Assembly: GCA_018829205.1 (NCBI GenBank)
Contig: JAHJUE010000022.1
Span: 124,001-188,000, forward strand
DNA length: 64,000 nt
Reading direction: 5' to 3'
DNA from: Bacteroidota bacterium
Lineage (GTDB): Bacteria > Bacteroidota > Ignavibacteria > Ignavibacteriales > Melioribacteraceae
Shown: piece by piece, positions 1 to 9,139 of the stretch
Position numbering within the stretch: the first letter of the stretch is position 1
Layout of the letters: each line of letters begins with the position of its first letter
Position numbers and translations under genes: made by a program
Notes under the pieces: model-generated
The model's database searches: none
Told to the model about the DNA's origin: nothing
Seen by the model: the letters and a program-made list of their open reading frames with translations, nothing else

Positions 1-1400
1 TGAACTGGTTTTCCGTAACGCGTTAATCTTTCCATCATCCTAATTGTATCCGCTAAGTCGCGGTTAGTATATTGATAATATAATTGCTGTCCTGTAATTG
101 TAAAATCAACTCCTGCTTCGTAGCACATTTTTATAAATTGGTGCGGCGTGATTAAAGGGAACTTTTTATCGAACTCATCCCAATTAATTATTTGAACATA
201 ATCGGCCTGAAGACAGCAGTTGTTAATTAAGCGGTGTACATTAGGATTTGTATCTTTTGAAGTTTCAGCAATCAACTTTGCGATTTCAACCATTTGATCC
301 GGGACAAGTTTTAATGCGTTCCCGAAATCGTGAGCCTCATTAATGATTTCCCACCCGTACATATCTGTGCCGTAATGCGAAACAACTTCACGCGTATGTT
401 TTTCAACATACTTTAATAAATCCGGATAACTTTTATTAATTAGCCATTCCGGCGAACAGCATTCATCGGCCCAGAATATCGGCCTTCCTTCAACAGTAAC
501 CCCGCGCTTTTTAAGTTCTCTTAGTTGTTCGTCGCGGTCTAGATATGTATACTTTCCTTCTTCTTTTTCAAAGCGGGGTAAATAGTGAGTTATAGTCGCA
601 TAATTAAATACATCGGAAAACAAATCCATAAAAAGACTTTTCTCCATATGAGGATAACCTTTTGTATCGCATCCTATAAAAAAATTATCTCGGTATTTCA
701 TTTGCGAAATATCAAACCATGCTTTATCAAGCTCCAGCATTTCGCCTCCCCACATTGCGTAGTACAATGCTTTTTGCGAAAGTTTTCCTCTCTTTAATTC
801 ATCAGTTTCAATTTTATTGGATTCATAAATAAACTCATCACTTAAATCAAGAAATGTTTTTACTTCTTTATTGGGAAGATAATTCTCTTTTGAAAACTTT
901 TTCAGCCTGTTATTGTTTGCTATAACTCTAGATTTGGCTAGTTCAAAATTCAGGTTTAAAGTTTTTTCATTTCCGATTTTAGGAAGCTCATAAAATTCTC
1001 CGCCGTTATCTGCGGTCATATAAATGTAACCGAATCCTTCAACATTCCATCGTACATTAATTCCAAATTTGTCCTTGCCTTCTGCGTCGGAAATAGTTAC
1101 TCCGTTGTTGTCCACCCAAATATTGGAATGAAAAGCGTCCCAATCATTATCGCTTGCAAAGGCCCAGCTCGGGAAATCCCATTCATGTGGTCCCATACTT
1201 TTTAAAGATTTTATACTTCCTAGATGTGGCCCTTTTCCTGTCTGCACTATATACGGCTTAAAAATTAATTTTCCTTTTTCAGTATTCATCATTGTTTTAT
1301 TTTTGGTTATAATTTCGGGTGCAGAAAACAATTGACTTGTCAATAACGTAGCTCCCAATCCAGCTACGGATGATTTTTTTAAGAATTCTCTTCTTTCCAT
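1..1400 (-). CDS. Tat-exported GH10-like glycosidase, copy 1 (C-terminus beyond window edge)
   Basis: This frame stays open from an ATG at 1398-1400 to the window edge, giving about 466 residues. The two neighbouring paralogues have 553 and 558, so some 90 C-terminal residues are missing here. The start MERREFLKKSS is a twin-arginine (Tat) signal, followed by a shared N-terminal domain containing RWNVEGFGY and TADNGGEFY, then the TIM barrel. WEIINEAHD carries the likely acid/base Glu at about residue 355, as in GH10 xylanases. The nucleophile segment lies beyond the edge. It is the last of three tandem copies in transcription order. GH10-type xylan or related backbone cleavage is a family inference; the exact substrate is unknown. 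Confidence 0.8.
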   Translation of the reverse strand, partial: MERREFLKKSSVAGLGATLLTSQLFSAPEIITKNKTMMNTEKGKLIFKPYIVQTGKGPHLGSIKSLKSMGPHEWDFPSWAFASDNDWDAFHSNIWVDNNGVTISDAEGKDKFGINVRWNVEGFGYIYMTADNGGEFYELPKIGNEKTLNLNFELAKSRVIANNNRLKKFSKENYLPNKEVKTFLDLSDEFIYESNKIETDELKRGKLSQKALYYAMWGGEMLELDKAWFDISQMKYRDNFFIGCDTKGYPHMEKSLFMDLFSDVFNYATITHYLPRFEKEEGKYTYLDRDEQLRELKKRGVTVEGRPIFWADECCSPEWLINKSYPDLLKYVEKHTREVVSHYGTDMYGWEIINEAHDFGNALKLVPDQMVEIAKLIAETSKDTNPNVHRLINNCCLQADYVQIINWDEFDKKFPLITPHQFIKMCYEAGVDFTITGQQLYYQYTNRDLADTIRMMERLTRYGKPV

Positions 1401-1417
1401 TCTTCTACTCTGTTTAG

Positions 1418-3079
1418 TTAGAGTGATTTAAATTTATTTTGAAGATTTATTAATCTTTCATATGCTGCTTTCTTTTCGCCTTTAGGAGATTCCAACAACC
1501 CTCCTCCTTTAATCCATGAATAAGGATCGACGAAATCATACCAATTAACAGCTTCAATCCAAGGTTTGCTGTAGGCTAATGTATATAATCCTTCTAACCA
1601 GTCAGCTTGAAGTTCCTGATCCCAAGGTCTATGCCAAATATATGGTTCTGTTTCAATACCAAGTCTGCCTGAATTTATAGAATCTTTAGTAGGACCCGAA
1701 GAGGCGCCGACTTCGGTTAATTGGACAGGTCTTCCAAACTGTTCATGACGTTCAACCAGCATTATTGTGTCTTGAAGATCACGATACGGGAAATACATTT
1801 GCTGTCCGGTAATTGTAAAATCAACACCGGCATCATTTAATTCCTTCATAAATTTTACGGGAGTTCTTTGCGGATAAGTGGCGTCAAGTTCGCCCCATTT
1901 TTTCAACTGAACATATTCTGCAAAAGGACAACAATTATTTATCAATCTATGAACTTTTGGATTTATTGATTTAGCGACATCACAAGCCAGTTTTGCAACT
2001 TCTACTATTTGTTCAGGTTTAAGTTTTAATTCGTTTGCCCAATCGTGAGCTTCATTCATTACTTCCCATGCGTACATTTCGTCGCCGTAATGAGAAACTA
2101 CTTCTTTTGTATGCGATTCTACATATTTTAATAATTGATCGTAAGATTTATTACGCAGCCAATCAGGCGTTACAGTATTATAAAACCAAAATAAAGGTCT
2201 GCCTTCAACTGTAATGTTTCTTTTTCTAAGTTCTTTGAATAGAGGGGTGCGGAGATTAAATTGTTTTTCGCCTTCGTTTGGTTCAAAATCTTGATACGAT
2301 CCGCTTATTAAATAATGTGTAATTGTTGCATAATTAAATATCTCAGTAAAATTTTCCATAAAAACATCGGGATCCATTTGAAAATAACCGCGGGCATCAC
2401 ATCCTATAAAAAAATCTTTTCTGTATCCTTTTAATTTAATGTCGTACCATGCTTTTTCATTTTCCAATTTCTCACCGGCAGTCATCGCGTAGAATAGTGA
2501 CTGCTGAGCTAGTTTGCCTTTTTTGAACTCGTCATAGGTTTTGGACGAATCATCAAGAAGTTCTTCCGATAAATTTAATAACGATTTTAATTCCCTTCCC
2601 GGCATCCATCCATTAGACGAATGTTTTTTTATTCTTCTTCTGTTTCTATAAACTCTGCTTTTTGCAAGCTCATAATTCAGATTAAGTTCTTTTCTTTCAC
2701 CTTTGCCGGGAAGTGTATAGAATTCACCTCCATTATCGGCGGTTATAAAAATGTATCCGAACCCTTCGACATTCCAACGTACTTCAATTGAAAATTTTTC
2801 CATTCCGTACGCGTCGGAAATTACCACACCTTCTTTACTTGATTTTATATTTGAAAAAAATGCATCCCAATTTTCATCAGAAGCGTAGGCCCAATCGAGT
2901 AAATGCGGGCCTCTTCCGTTCTGAATAAAATAAGGCCTGAAAATTAATTCACCTTTTTCAGTATTAATAGGAACCCGTGAACTCGTTAAAATTTGCGGCG
3001 CGGCATTTAAGCCTTTGACGGTAGCAATTACTCCAGCCCCGGCTATTATAGAACTTTGTAAAAATTTTCTTCTTTCCAT
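1418..3079 (-). CDS. Tat-exported GH10-like glycosidase, copy 2
   Basis: A 553-residue secreted enzyme. MERRKFLQSS at the N-terminus is a Tat signal, implying export in folded form. Residues 35-200 form a domain shared by all three copies that I cannot assign. The TIM barrel follows, with WEVMNEAHDW (acid/base E343), VQLTEVG (nucleophile E456) and a C-terminal NWYDFVDPYSW segment matching the GH10 W..D..SW motif. The usual xylanase strand motifs are divergent, and INNCCPFAEYVQ is a conserved family peculiarity. It lies 17 bases upstream of copy 1 and 11 bases downstream of copy 3, so the three are surely co-transcribed. Endo-xylanase-like activity is inferred from family; a different beta-linked glycan is possible. 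Confidence 0.82.
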   Translation of the reverse strand: MERRKFLQSSIIAGAGVIATVKGLNAAPQILTSSRVPINTEKGELIFRPYFIQNGRGPHLLDWAYASDENWDAFFSNIKSSKEGVVISDAYGMEKFSIEVRWNVEGFGYIFITADNGGEFYTLPGKGERKELNLNYELAKSRVYRNRRRIKKHSSNGWMPGRELKSLLNLSEELLDDSSKTYDEFKKGKLAQQSLFYAMTAGEKLENEKAWYDIKLKGYRKDFFIGCDARGYFQMDPDVFMENFTEIFNYATITHYLISGSYQDFEPNEGEKQFNLRTPLFKELRKRNITVEGRPLFWFYNTVTPDWLRNKSYDQLLKYVESHTKEVVSHYGDEMYAWEVMNEAHDWANELKLKPEQIVEVAKLACDVAKSINPKVHRLINNCCPFAEYVQLKKWGELDATYPQRTPVKFMKELNDAGVDFTITGQQMYFPYRDLQDTIMLVERHEQFGRPVQLTEVGASSGPTKDSINSGRLGIETEPYIWHRPWDQELQADWLEGLYTLAYSKPWIEAVNWYDFVDPYSWIKGGGLLESPKGEKKAAYERLINLQNKFKSL

Positions 3080-3090
3080 AATCTGCCCTT

Positions 3091-4767
3091 TTATTTGTTT
3101 GAATATTTTAGTTTCTCAATTATAGATTTCATTCTGTGATATGAATGTTTCAATTCGCCAGTAGGGGCTTTTAATAATCCGCCGTTCTGCATATATGAAT
3201 GAGGATCGGTGAAATCAAACCAACTTGCCGATTGTACATATTGTTTACTGTAAGCAAGAGTGTACATACCTTCAATCCAATTACCTTGTGTTTCTTCGTT
3301 CCATTGATGATGCCACAAGGCCGGTTCGTTTGGGAAAGGAACAGTTCCGAGTTTAACTGATGTTTCGGTTGGTCCTCCCGGTATGCCAATTTCAGAAATT
3401 TGAAGCGGTTTTTTAAACTGTTCATATCTTTCTATTAATAAAATTGTATCCTGCAAATCTCTATAGGGGAAATACATCTGCTGTTCTAATATATCTATAT
3501 CAATTCCTGCTTCTAAAATATCTTTTGTGAATTGAATAGGTGTTCTTTGTTTATGGATTGCATCGCTCCCTGAATATTTTTTCATTTGTACATACTCAGC
3601 GAAAGGACAGCAGTTATTAATTGTGCGTTTAACATTGGGCGCGGTGTCTTTCGCAACATCTGTTATTAGTCTTGTAAGTTCTGTAATTTGATCTCGATTA
3701 AGCTGAAATTCATTCGCCCAATCATGAAGTTCATTTACCATTTCCCATGCATACATTCTATCGCCGAAATGACTGATTACCTTTCTCGTGTTTTCTTCAG
3801 CATATTTTAATAGATCATCGTATTTCATACCGCGCATCCAATCTGGCATACAACAATCGTGAAACCAGTATAATAGTCTGCCTTGACTTTTAATCCCGTA
3901 TTCAGCCAAAGTATCAACAAGGTGATCCCGAATTGCAAAGTTGTGTTTTCCGCGTTTTGGTTCAAAATCTCTGTTTATTGCGTTGTTGCTTTGAGGTACA
4001 AAGGTAATATTGGCGTAATTAAATAATGGAGTAAACAAGTTCAAAAATATATCTTGATCCATTTGATAAAAAGCCCTTGCATCGCAGCCGAAGAAAAAAA
4101 CATCCCTATTGATTCCTTTGTTGATTAAATAATTTGCGTATTCGAGTTCAAGTTTCTCACTCGCCCATAAAGCGTACATTAAAGACTGCTGAGCAAGTAC
4201 CGCGCACTCTTGAGAGAGTATTATTTTTTTACCAGCATCGTTTAATAATCCTTCTGAAATATCAATAAGCATTTTTACTTCAGTACCGGGACGGTAACCA
4301 TTAGTTAAAAATTTGTTTTGCCTTTTTCTGTTTCTGATGGTTCTGCTTTTAGCGAATTCAAAAATAAGATTAAGTTCTTTTGATTTACCTTTTTCGGGTA
4401 GATTGTAAAATTCTCCGCCGTTATCTGCTGTTATATTTGTGTAACCGAATCCTTCAACGTTCCAACGCGCGTTAATTCCGAATTTTTCTTCTCCGTATGT
4501 ATCCGAAATTTTAATACCGTAATTGTCCAATGATATATTAGAATAAAAAGTATCCCAGTTTTTATCCGTAGCCCAAACTAAATCATAAATATGGGGTCCC
4601 TTTCCTTTCTGCACGAAATAGGACTTAAATATTAAATTACCTTTTGAAGTATCTTTTATTGTACGAGCTTTTGTTAAAACAGTCGGCGCTGAAAATAAGA
4701 CATTAGAGGCAATACTTGCTCCTATCAAACTTATTGATGATTTCTTTAAAAATGTTCTTCTTTCCAT
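3091..4767 (-). CDS. Tat-exported GH10-like glycosidase, copy 3
   Basis: A 558-residue paralogue of the two downstream genes. The signal MERRTFLKKSS has the Tat twin arginine and phenylalanine. Catalytic candidates are E346 in WEMVNELHDW and E459 in LQISEIG; the C-terminal ASWFDFTDPHSY matches the GH10 tail. It differs from copy 2 around the active site (ELHDW for EAHDW, SEIG for TEVG, ILEQQMYF for ITGQQMYF), so the copies may have diverged in substrate. It is first of the three in transcription order and starts 13 bases after the MFS transporter gene, which places enzyme and importer in one unit. Confidence 0.82.
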   Translation of the reverse strand: MERRTFLKKSSISLIGASIASNVLFSAPTVLTKARTIKDTSKGNLIFKSYFVQKGKGPHIYDLVWATDKNWDTFYSNISLDNYGIKISDTYGEEKFGINARWNVEGFGYTNITADNGGEFYNLPEKGKSKELNLIFEFAKSRTIRNRKRQNKFLTNGYRPGTEVKMLIDISEGLLNDAGKKIILSQECAVLAQQSLMYALWASEKLELEYANYLINKGINRDVFFFGCDARAFYQMDQDIFLNLFTPLFNYANITFVPQSNNAINRDFEPKRGKHNFAIRDHLVDTLAEYGIKSQGRLLYWFHDCCMPDWMRGMKYDDLLKYAEENTRKVISHFGDRMYAWEMVNELHDWANEFQLNRDQITELTRLITDVAKDTAPNVKRTINNCCPFAEYVQMKKYSGSDAIHKQRTPIQFTKDILEAGIDIDILEQQMYFPYRDLQDTILLIERYEQFKKPLQISEIGIPGGPTETSVKLGTVPFPNEPALWHHQWNEETQGNWIEGMYTLAYSKQYVQSASWFDFTDPHSYMQNGGLLKAPTGELKHSYHRMKSIIEKLKYSNK

Positions 4768-4780
4768 ATTTTATAGCCTG

Positions 4781-6052
4781 TCAAATATTTTGAAGAATTT
4801 TTCTTGGCTCAACTAAAATAAATTTTAGCCAACCGGCTGCTAATGCTGAAAACACGGCACAAATAATAAATACAGGCTGATAACCTAATTTATTGGCGAT
4901 ATAACCACCGATAATTCCAGCTAAAGTAAAAGGAACAGTAATTAAATTACTGAGAGCCACATAAGTAGGCCTATCTTCTTCGGCGCAAATTTCAGAAATA
5001 ATTGGCAAACGGGATACTTGAAGTATAGCATTCGCCAAAGCCGAGCCCACAAACGCGAAATAATATATATCAACTGAAGGCGCTGTTAGCGCCACAATAC
5101 ATGCAAGAAAGGTAAACACCGCCGCTAATAAAAGATTAAACCTGTGACCAATATGATCAGAAAGAACCCCGAAGAATAAACTTCCGACAATTGTACTTAT
5201 CATCATAATAATAGTAAATATTCCGGCATAGCCGTCGGACAAAGAAAATTTTTCTAAAGCATCAACTGTTATGAACGCGTTTGATATTATCGCAATGATT
5301 ATAAAAGCATCAGCAATTAAGAAATTTCTGTAATTAGTATTCTCCCTTAATATCCTTGGAAGGTTATAAATAAATTCTTGGTATTTAAGAATTCTTTTAG
5401 GATGGTTCGGCTGCTCTTCAATTATTTTTATTAATAATGTGTAGGAAATCATCATGATTAGAAATGCAATGAAGAATAACGAAGGGAAGCTTAAACCGGG
5501 ATCAACATTATTTAAAATAATTTTTGTAACCCAGCCTGCTAATATTCCCAATAATGCACCGAGCATTACACGATAAGCGAATTGTTTCCCCCTAATTCTA
5601 ACCGGAGTAAGTTTTGCAAATAAATCGAACCATACAGGTAGATTAATTCCACCTCCCAAGGCGGCCAGAAAAAAGAATAAAAAAAATATAATTAAACCGG
5701 CAGTTATCGATAAATTATACCATGTAATTAGTAAACTTACAATAGCAAGCATCAACCAAGGCAAGCGTTGCAAGAATGCAGTCTTCATCATCAGTGGCTT
5801 CTTAAACGGCTGATTGGCGGCGTAATTAGCAATAAATATCTGGGGTAAATTAAAACCTATTGCCCATATGACAGGTATAAGCCCTATTTCTATATTGCTT
5901 CCGCCAATTTGTTTTACATAAACAGGCATAATAGTAATCAGGGAAACAAAACCCATTGCAAATGCAAAAACAGCACCGTCAAAAAGATTGATTATAAAAT
6001 TCTTTCTTACGACTGCGCTATACTCACCTTGAAATTTTAGCAGTTTAATCAC
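4781..6052 (-). CDS. MFS sugar-type transporter
   Basis: A 423-residue polytopic inner-membrane protein with about 12 hydrophobic segments. It has major-facilitator features such as GVLSDHIGHRFN in the central loop and a PVRIRGKQFAYR loop. It has no signal peptide beyond the first helix. Its start overlaps the last 8 bases of the GH42 gene, which indicates translational coupling, and it is followed closely by the GH10-like genes. The context suggests uptake of oligosaccharides released by those enzymes. Substrate and coupling ion cannot be read from the sequence. Confidence 0.8.
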   Translation of the reverse strand: MIKLLKFQGEYSAVVRKNFIINLFDGAVFAFAMGFVSLITIMPVYVKQIGGSNIEIGLIPVIWAIGFNLPQIFIANYAANQPFKKPLMMKTAFLQRLPWLMLAIVSLLITWYNLSITAGLIIFFLFFFLAALGGGINLPVWFDLFAKLTPVRIRGKQFAYRVMLGALLGILAGWVTKIILNNVDPGLSFPSLFFIAFLIMMISYTLLIKIIEEQPNHPKRILKYQEFIYNLPRILRENTNYRNFLIADAFIIIAIISNAFITVDALEKFSLSDGYAGIFTIIMMISTIVGSLFFGVLSDHIGHRFNLLLAAVFTFLACIVALTAPSVDIYYFAFVGSALANAILQVSRLPIISEICAEEDRPTYVALSNLITVPFTLAGIIGGYIANKLGYQPVFIICAVFSALAAGWLKFILVEPRKILQNI

Positions 6053-8186
6053 GGTAAACTTTAACCTCGTATGCTGATAAGGAAATTTCAGCTTTTGATA
6101 TTTTACCGTTATTATTAAAACTTATCTTTCCCTTTCCAAATTGTTCGGTTAAATCTTTATCAATTTTTCCATGGATTTCTATTTCAATATCAATAGCTTC
6201 ATTTTCCTTGTTTTGAAGAATTAACATTATTCCATCTGCTTTATCTTTTAATACATCAATTCGAATCCTTCTATTATTTTTCACTTTATGCTTTTCAACA
6301 TTTCCGAAATTATCAACCAAGGATGCAATAAACTTTGAGTTTACAATTGAACTTTCCCTTAAAACTGGAATTCCTATATATGATCCAATTGCAACGGCTT
6401 TTCCTTTTCCAAAATCAGCAACTGTAACGGCCGGAGTTCTGTCATTAAATTTTGCAATAACTTCTGCACCGTTTAACAAAAATCTTTCTTTAATAAATTT
6501 ACCTTTAATTTTTTCACCATTTTCTAGAGGCGAGATTTTCTCTGATAATTCTATTTCGCTACCATCAGCAGAATCCGCAGGGTCAACCGTTCCTTGCTTT
6601 ATTTTAAATACATTATCAAGTCCGTATCCTGGCACAATTTTTTCATGATGACCGTGTTCAATATTCCATCCGGCCGTATAACTTTCGGAAATTATAAGCC
6701 CGCCGTTTTTAACGAAAACTTTAATTGCCTCGGCAATTTCCTTATTAATTACATAGGGGAATGGAATTATAAAAACTTTATAATTTGAAAGAATATCTTT
6801 TTCAAATTCTATCGGGTGAATAAAATCGACATTATAACTATGCTCGTATAATGCTTTATGAAATCCTATTAATGAATCTGTTGCGTTTTTTTCATTTCCT
6901 GTGGAAGCCCACGCAAATATTTGATTTTCAGGATTATATAAAATTGCAATTTCAGCCTTATTGGGTTCGGCATCCAAAATAAAATCAGCGTTATTCTGCA
7001 GAACCTTTCCGACTTCAGCAAATGATTTTAGCCATAATGTTTCTTCACCATTTAAATATGATAATCCCCAAGTTGGTGCTTCTCTTCCAAGTATTTCAGG
7101 TCTGTACTGCCAGAATATAAACCCTTTTTGATTTCCGGCTAAACCGCTGAAAATAAATTTTTTAATATCATTTTCATTTATTGATTTAGGCATATCGAGA
7201 GTGTAGCCTGGAAGCATAAGCATTTCAGCTGAGATAACGGGTTTATCTTTTGCGCATGAACGGAGAATGTCAATCATTGCTGCGTCATCCATTTGTGTGA
7301 AGCCGTGCAAGTCCCCGAAACGGCCAACATTCCACGGATCATTCGCAGTTGATGTAACAGGAAACCCTTGTATAAAAACATGATGACACATTAAAGGATG
7401 TTTCCCTTTGTCAACTTCTTTCGCTACTTCAAATCTTTTCTTTACATTTTCGCCGAGCGTATAAACAAAGAACATTCTCCAATCAATAATATCGTTGAAT
7501 GTATTTCTTGTCTTCGGAAGTTCGGCGTCGTCAAACGATTTGTAATTCCTGTTCCACGCTTCATTAAGTTTTTCTATTTTTCCATTATACTTTACCGATA
7601 ACCATTTTCTGAATTTTACTTTACAATTGTTGCAGTAACAAAGCATATCCCCTATTTTTGAAACATCGTCAGCGTACGCGCGCATTTCAGCCATACTGCT
7701 TGTTAATTCCGGTTCGCTGCCAACGTTCCATATTTCCAAAGCGGGATGATCTTTATATCTTTCAACTGCTGCTTTCAAAAATTCAAAAAAGTATTTCGAA
7801 ACACCGTCGTGATTAAAACAATATCCGAGTCCGCCTATTTGCCTGTGCGGCTGTGTCTGCGGACCGATTCTTTGTCCAGCTAAAGTAACCATCGAAGCGT
7901 CTTCATACTTATTATAAATCCAAGCTGGTGCGACGTCAAAAATTGTGTTAAGCATGACTTTTAAGTTATATTTATGAGCTAAATCCATTAATTCATCTAT
8001 GTCATCAAAATAATAAATACCTTCGGAGGGATTATTCCATCTCCATTGTATCCAGTATTTAACAGTATTAAAACCAAGATCAGCCATATTCTTTAAATCT
8101 TTTTCCCAGTCTTCTTTGTGAGGAGAAGGCGCCCTGTAGTATTGCGAGCCAAAAGGTATATAAGTACTTTTCAATAAGTTTCTCAT
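6045..8186 (-). CDS. GH42-like beta-galactosidase family protein
   Basis: A 713-residue protein without a signal peptide, so probably cytoplasmic. The N-terminal TIM barrel begins with GFNTVKYWIQWRWNNP, typical of GH42. CYCNNCKVKFRKWLSVKY (C183, C185, C188) is the GH42 zinc-cysteine cluster. The candidate acid/base is E158 in EIWNVGSEPEL and the nucleophile E321 in VISAEMLMLPG. A trimerisation/GATase-like domain follows (about 400-630), then a small beta domain. The residue before E158 appears to be Ser instead of the Asn usual in clan GH-A, which is odd for an active GH42 enzyme. It is coupled to the MFS transporter by an 8-base overlap. It probably hydrolyses imported beta-linked oligosaccharides. 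Confidence 0.78.
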   Translation of the reverse strand: MRNLLKSTYIPFGSQYYRAPSPHKEDWEKDLKNMADLGFNTVKYWIQWRWNNPSEGIYYFDDIDELMDLAHKYNLKVMLNTIFDVAPAWIYNKYEDASMVTLAGQRIGPQTQPHRQIGGLGYCFNHDGVSKYFFEFLKAAVERYKDHPALEIWNVGSEPELTSSMAEMRAYADDVSKIGDMLCYCNNCKVKFRKWLSVKYNGKIEKLNEAWNRNYKSFDDAELPKTRNTFNDIIDWRMFFVYTLGENVKKRFEVAKEVDKGKHPLMCHHVFIQGFPVTSTANDPWNVGRFGDLHGFTQMDDAAMIDILRSCAKDKPVISAEMLMLPGYTLDMPKSINENDIKKFIFSGLAGNQKGFIFWQYRPEILGREAPTWGLSYLNGEETLWLKSFAEVGKVLQNNADFILDAEPNKAEIAILYNPENQIFAWASTGNEKNATDSLIGFHKALYEHSYNVDFIHPIEFEKDILSNYKVFIIPFPYVINKEIAEAIKVFVKNGGLIISESYTAGWNIEHGHHEKIVPGYGLDNVFKIKQGTVDPADSADGSEIELSEKISPLENGEKIKGKFIKERFLLNGAEVIAKFNDRTPAVTVADFGKGKAVAIGSYIGIPVLRESSIVNSKFIASLVDNFGNVEKHKVKNNRRIRIDVLKDKADGIMLILQNKENEAIDIEIEIHGKIDKDLTEQFGKGKISFNNNGKISKAEISLSAYEVKVYRD

Positions 8187-8200
8187 TTCAATTCCAATAA

Positions 8201-9130
8201 TTATTTTATAACAAATTGTGAAAGATGATTAAGTCCAAGCTTTAAACCTTTTTTAATCTTTTCTTCACTTCCTTCCCAGATCGGATCTTCATGTTCAATG
8301 GATAAGACATAATCATATCCGTTTTCCTGAAGAGTAGAAATTAATTTACTCCAATTTATTTCACCCAAGCCCGGCATACGGTACCGCCACCATCCTGATT
8401 TCCAAGGAGTCGGGTCTATTTGTTTTCCGAATATTCCATATTCGTTAATACCGTTTGTTAATATTTCGGTGTCTTTAGCGTGCGCGTGAAATATTTTTGG
8501 CGCAAAATCTTTCGCGGCTTTTAGGTAATCAATCCCAAGCCAGTTGAGATGCGATGGATCAAAGTTTAATCCGAAATTATCCGATTGAACTTCGTTAAAC
8601 ATCGCGTTCCAAAGTTCCGGTGAATACGCATAATTACCGGGCAGACCGAATTTTACCCAATGATCCATCGGGCAGTTTTCAATCATAATTTTAACATTTT
8701 TATCTTCTGCGTACTTAACAATTTCTCTAAACACTACTCCGATTTCTTTCATGTTTTCTGTTGGAGTTTTATCAGGTCGGCTTCCGACAAAAGTTCCTAC
8801 AAGTTTTACATCAAGCAGCGAAGCGGTATCAATAACTCTACGAAGATGATTTAAATAACATTTCCTTTTTTCGAGATCGGGATGGAGATTATTATCATAA
8901 TAAGCCATCGCAGAAATTTCCATTCTGTTTTCGATGAACAAATCTTTTACTCTTTTAGCGTCATCTTTTGTAAAATTTGCCGCATCAATTTGTCTTGCCT
9001 GATAATCACGTTCGCTTTCAACTGGCCATGCAGCCAATTCCAAAGTTTGAAATCCAACGCCTGCCGACCAATTAACCAAATCCTGTAAATTAAGTTTTGG
9101 TAAACATGCCGTTATGTAACCAATTTTCAT
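8201..9130 (-). CDS. Sugar phosphate isomerase/epimerase (AP-endonuclease-2-like TIM barrel)
   Basis: A 309-residue cytoplasmic TIM-barrel protein. Metal-site residues are visible in order: KIMIENCP (Glu), NFDPSHLNW (Asp, His), IFHAHAKD (His) and SIEHEDP (Glu), as in xylose-isomerase-like epimerases and inosose dehydratases. It sits 9 bases after the Gfo/Idh oxidoreductase gene. This pairing is common in catabolic clusters where sugars are oxidised at one carbon and then epimerised or dehydrated. The specific sugar is not recognisable. Confidence 0.82.
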   Translation of the reverse strand: MKIGYITACLPKLNLQDLVNWSAGVGFQTLELAAWPVESERDYQARQIDAANFTKDDAKRVKDLFIENRMEISAMAYYDNNLHPDLEKRKCYLNHLRRVIDTASLLDVKLVGTFVGSRPDKTPTENMKEIGVVFREIVKYAEDKNVKIMIENCPMDHWVKFGLPGNYAYSPELWNAMFNEVQSDNFGLNFDPSHLNWLGIDYLKAAKDFAPKIFHAHAKDTEILTNGINEYGIFGKQIDPTPWKSGWWRYRMPGLGEINWSKLISTLQENGYDYVLSIEHEDPIWEGSEEKIKKGLKLGLNHLSQFVIK

Positions 9131-9139
9131 TTTAACCCT

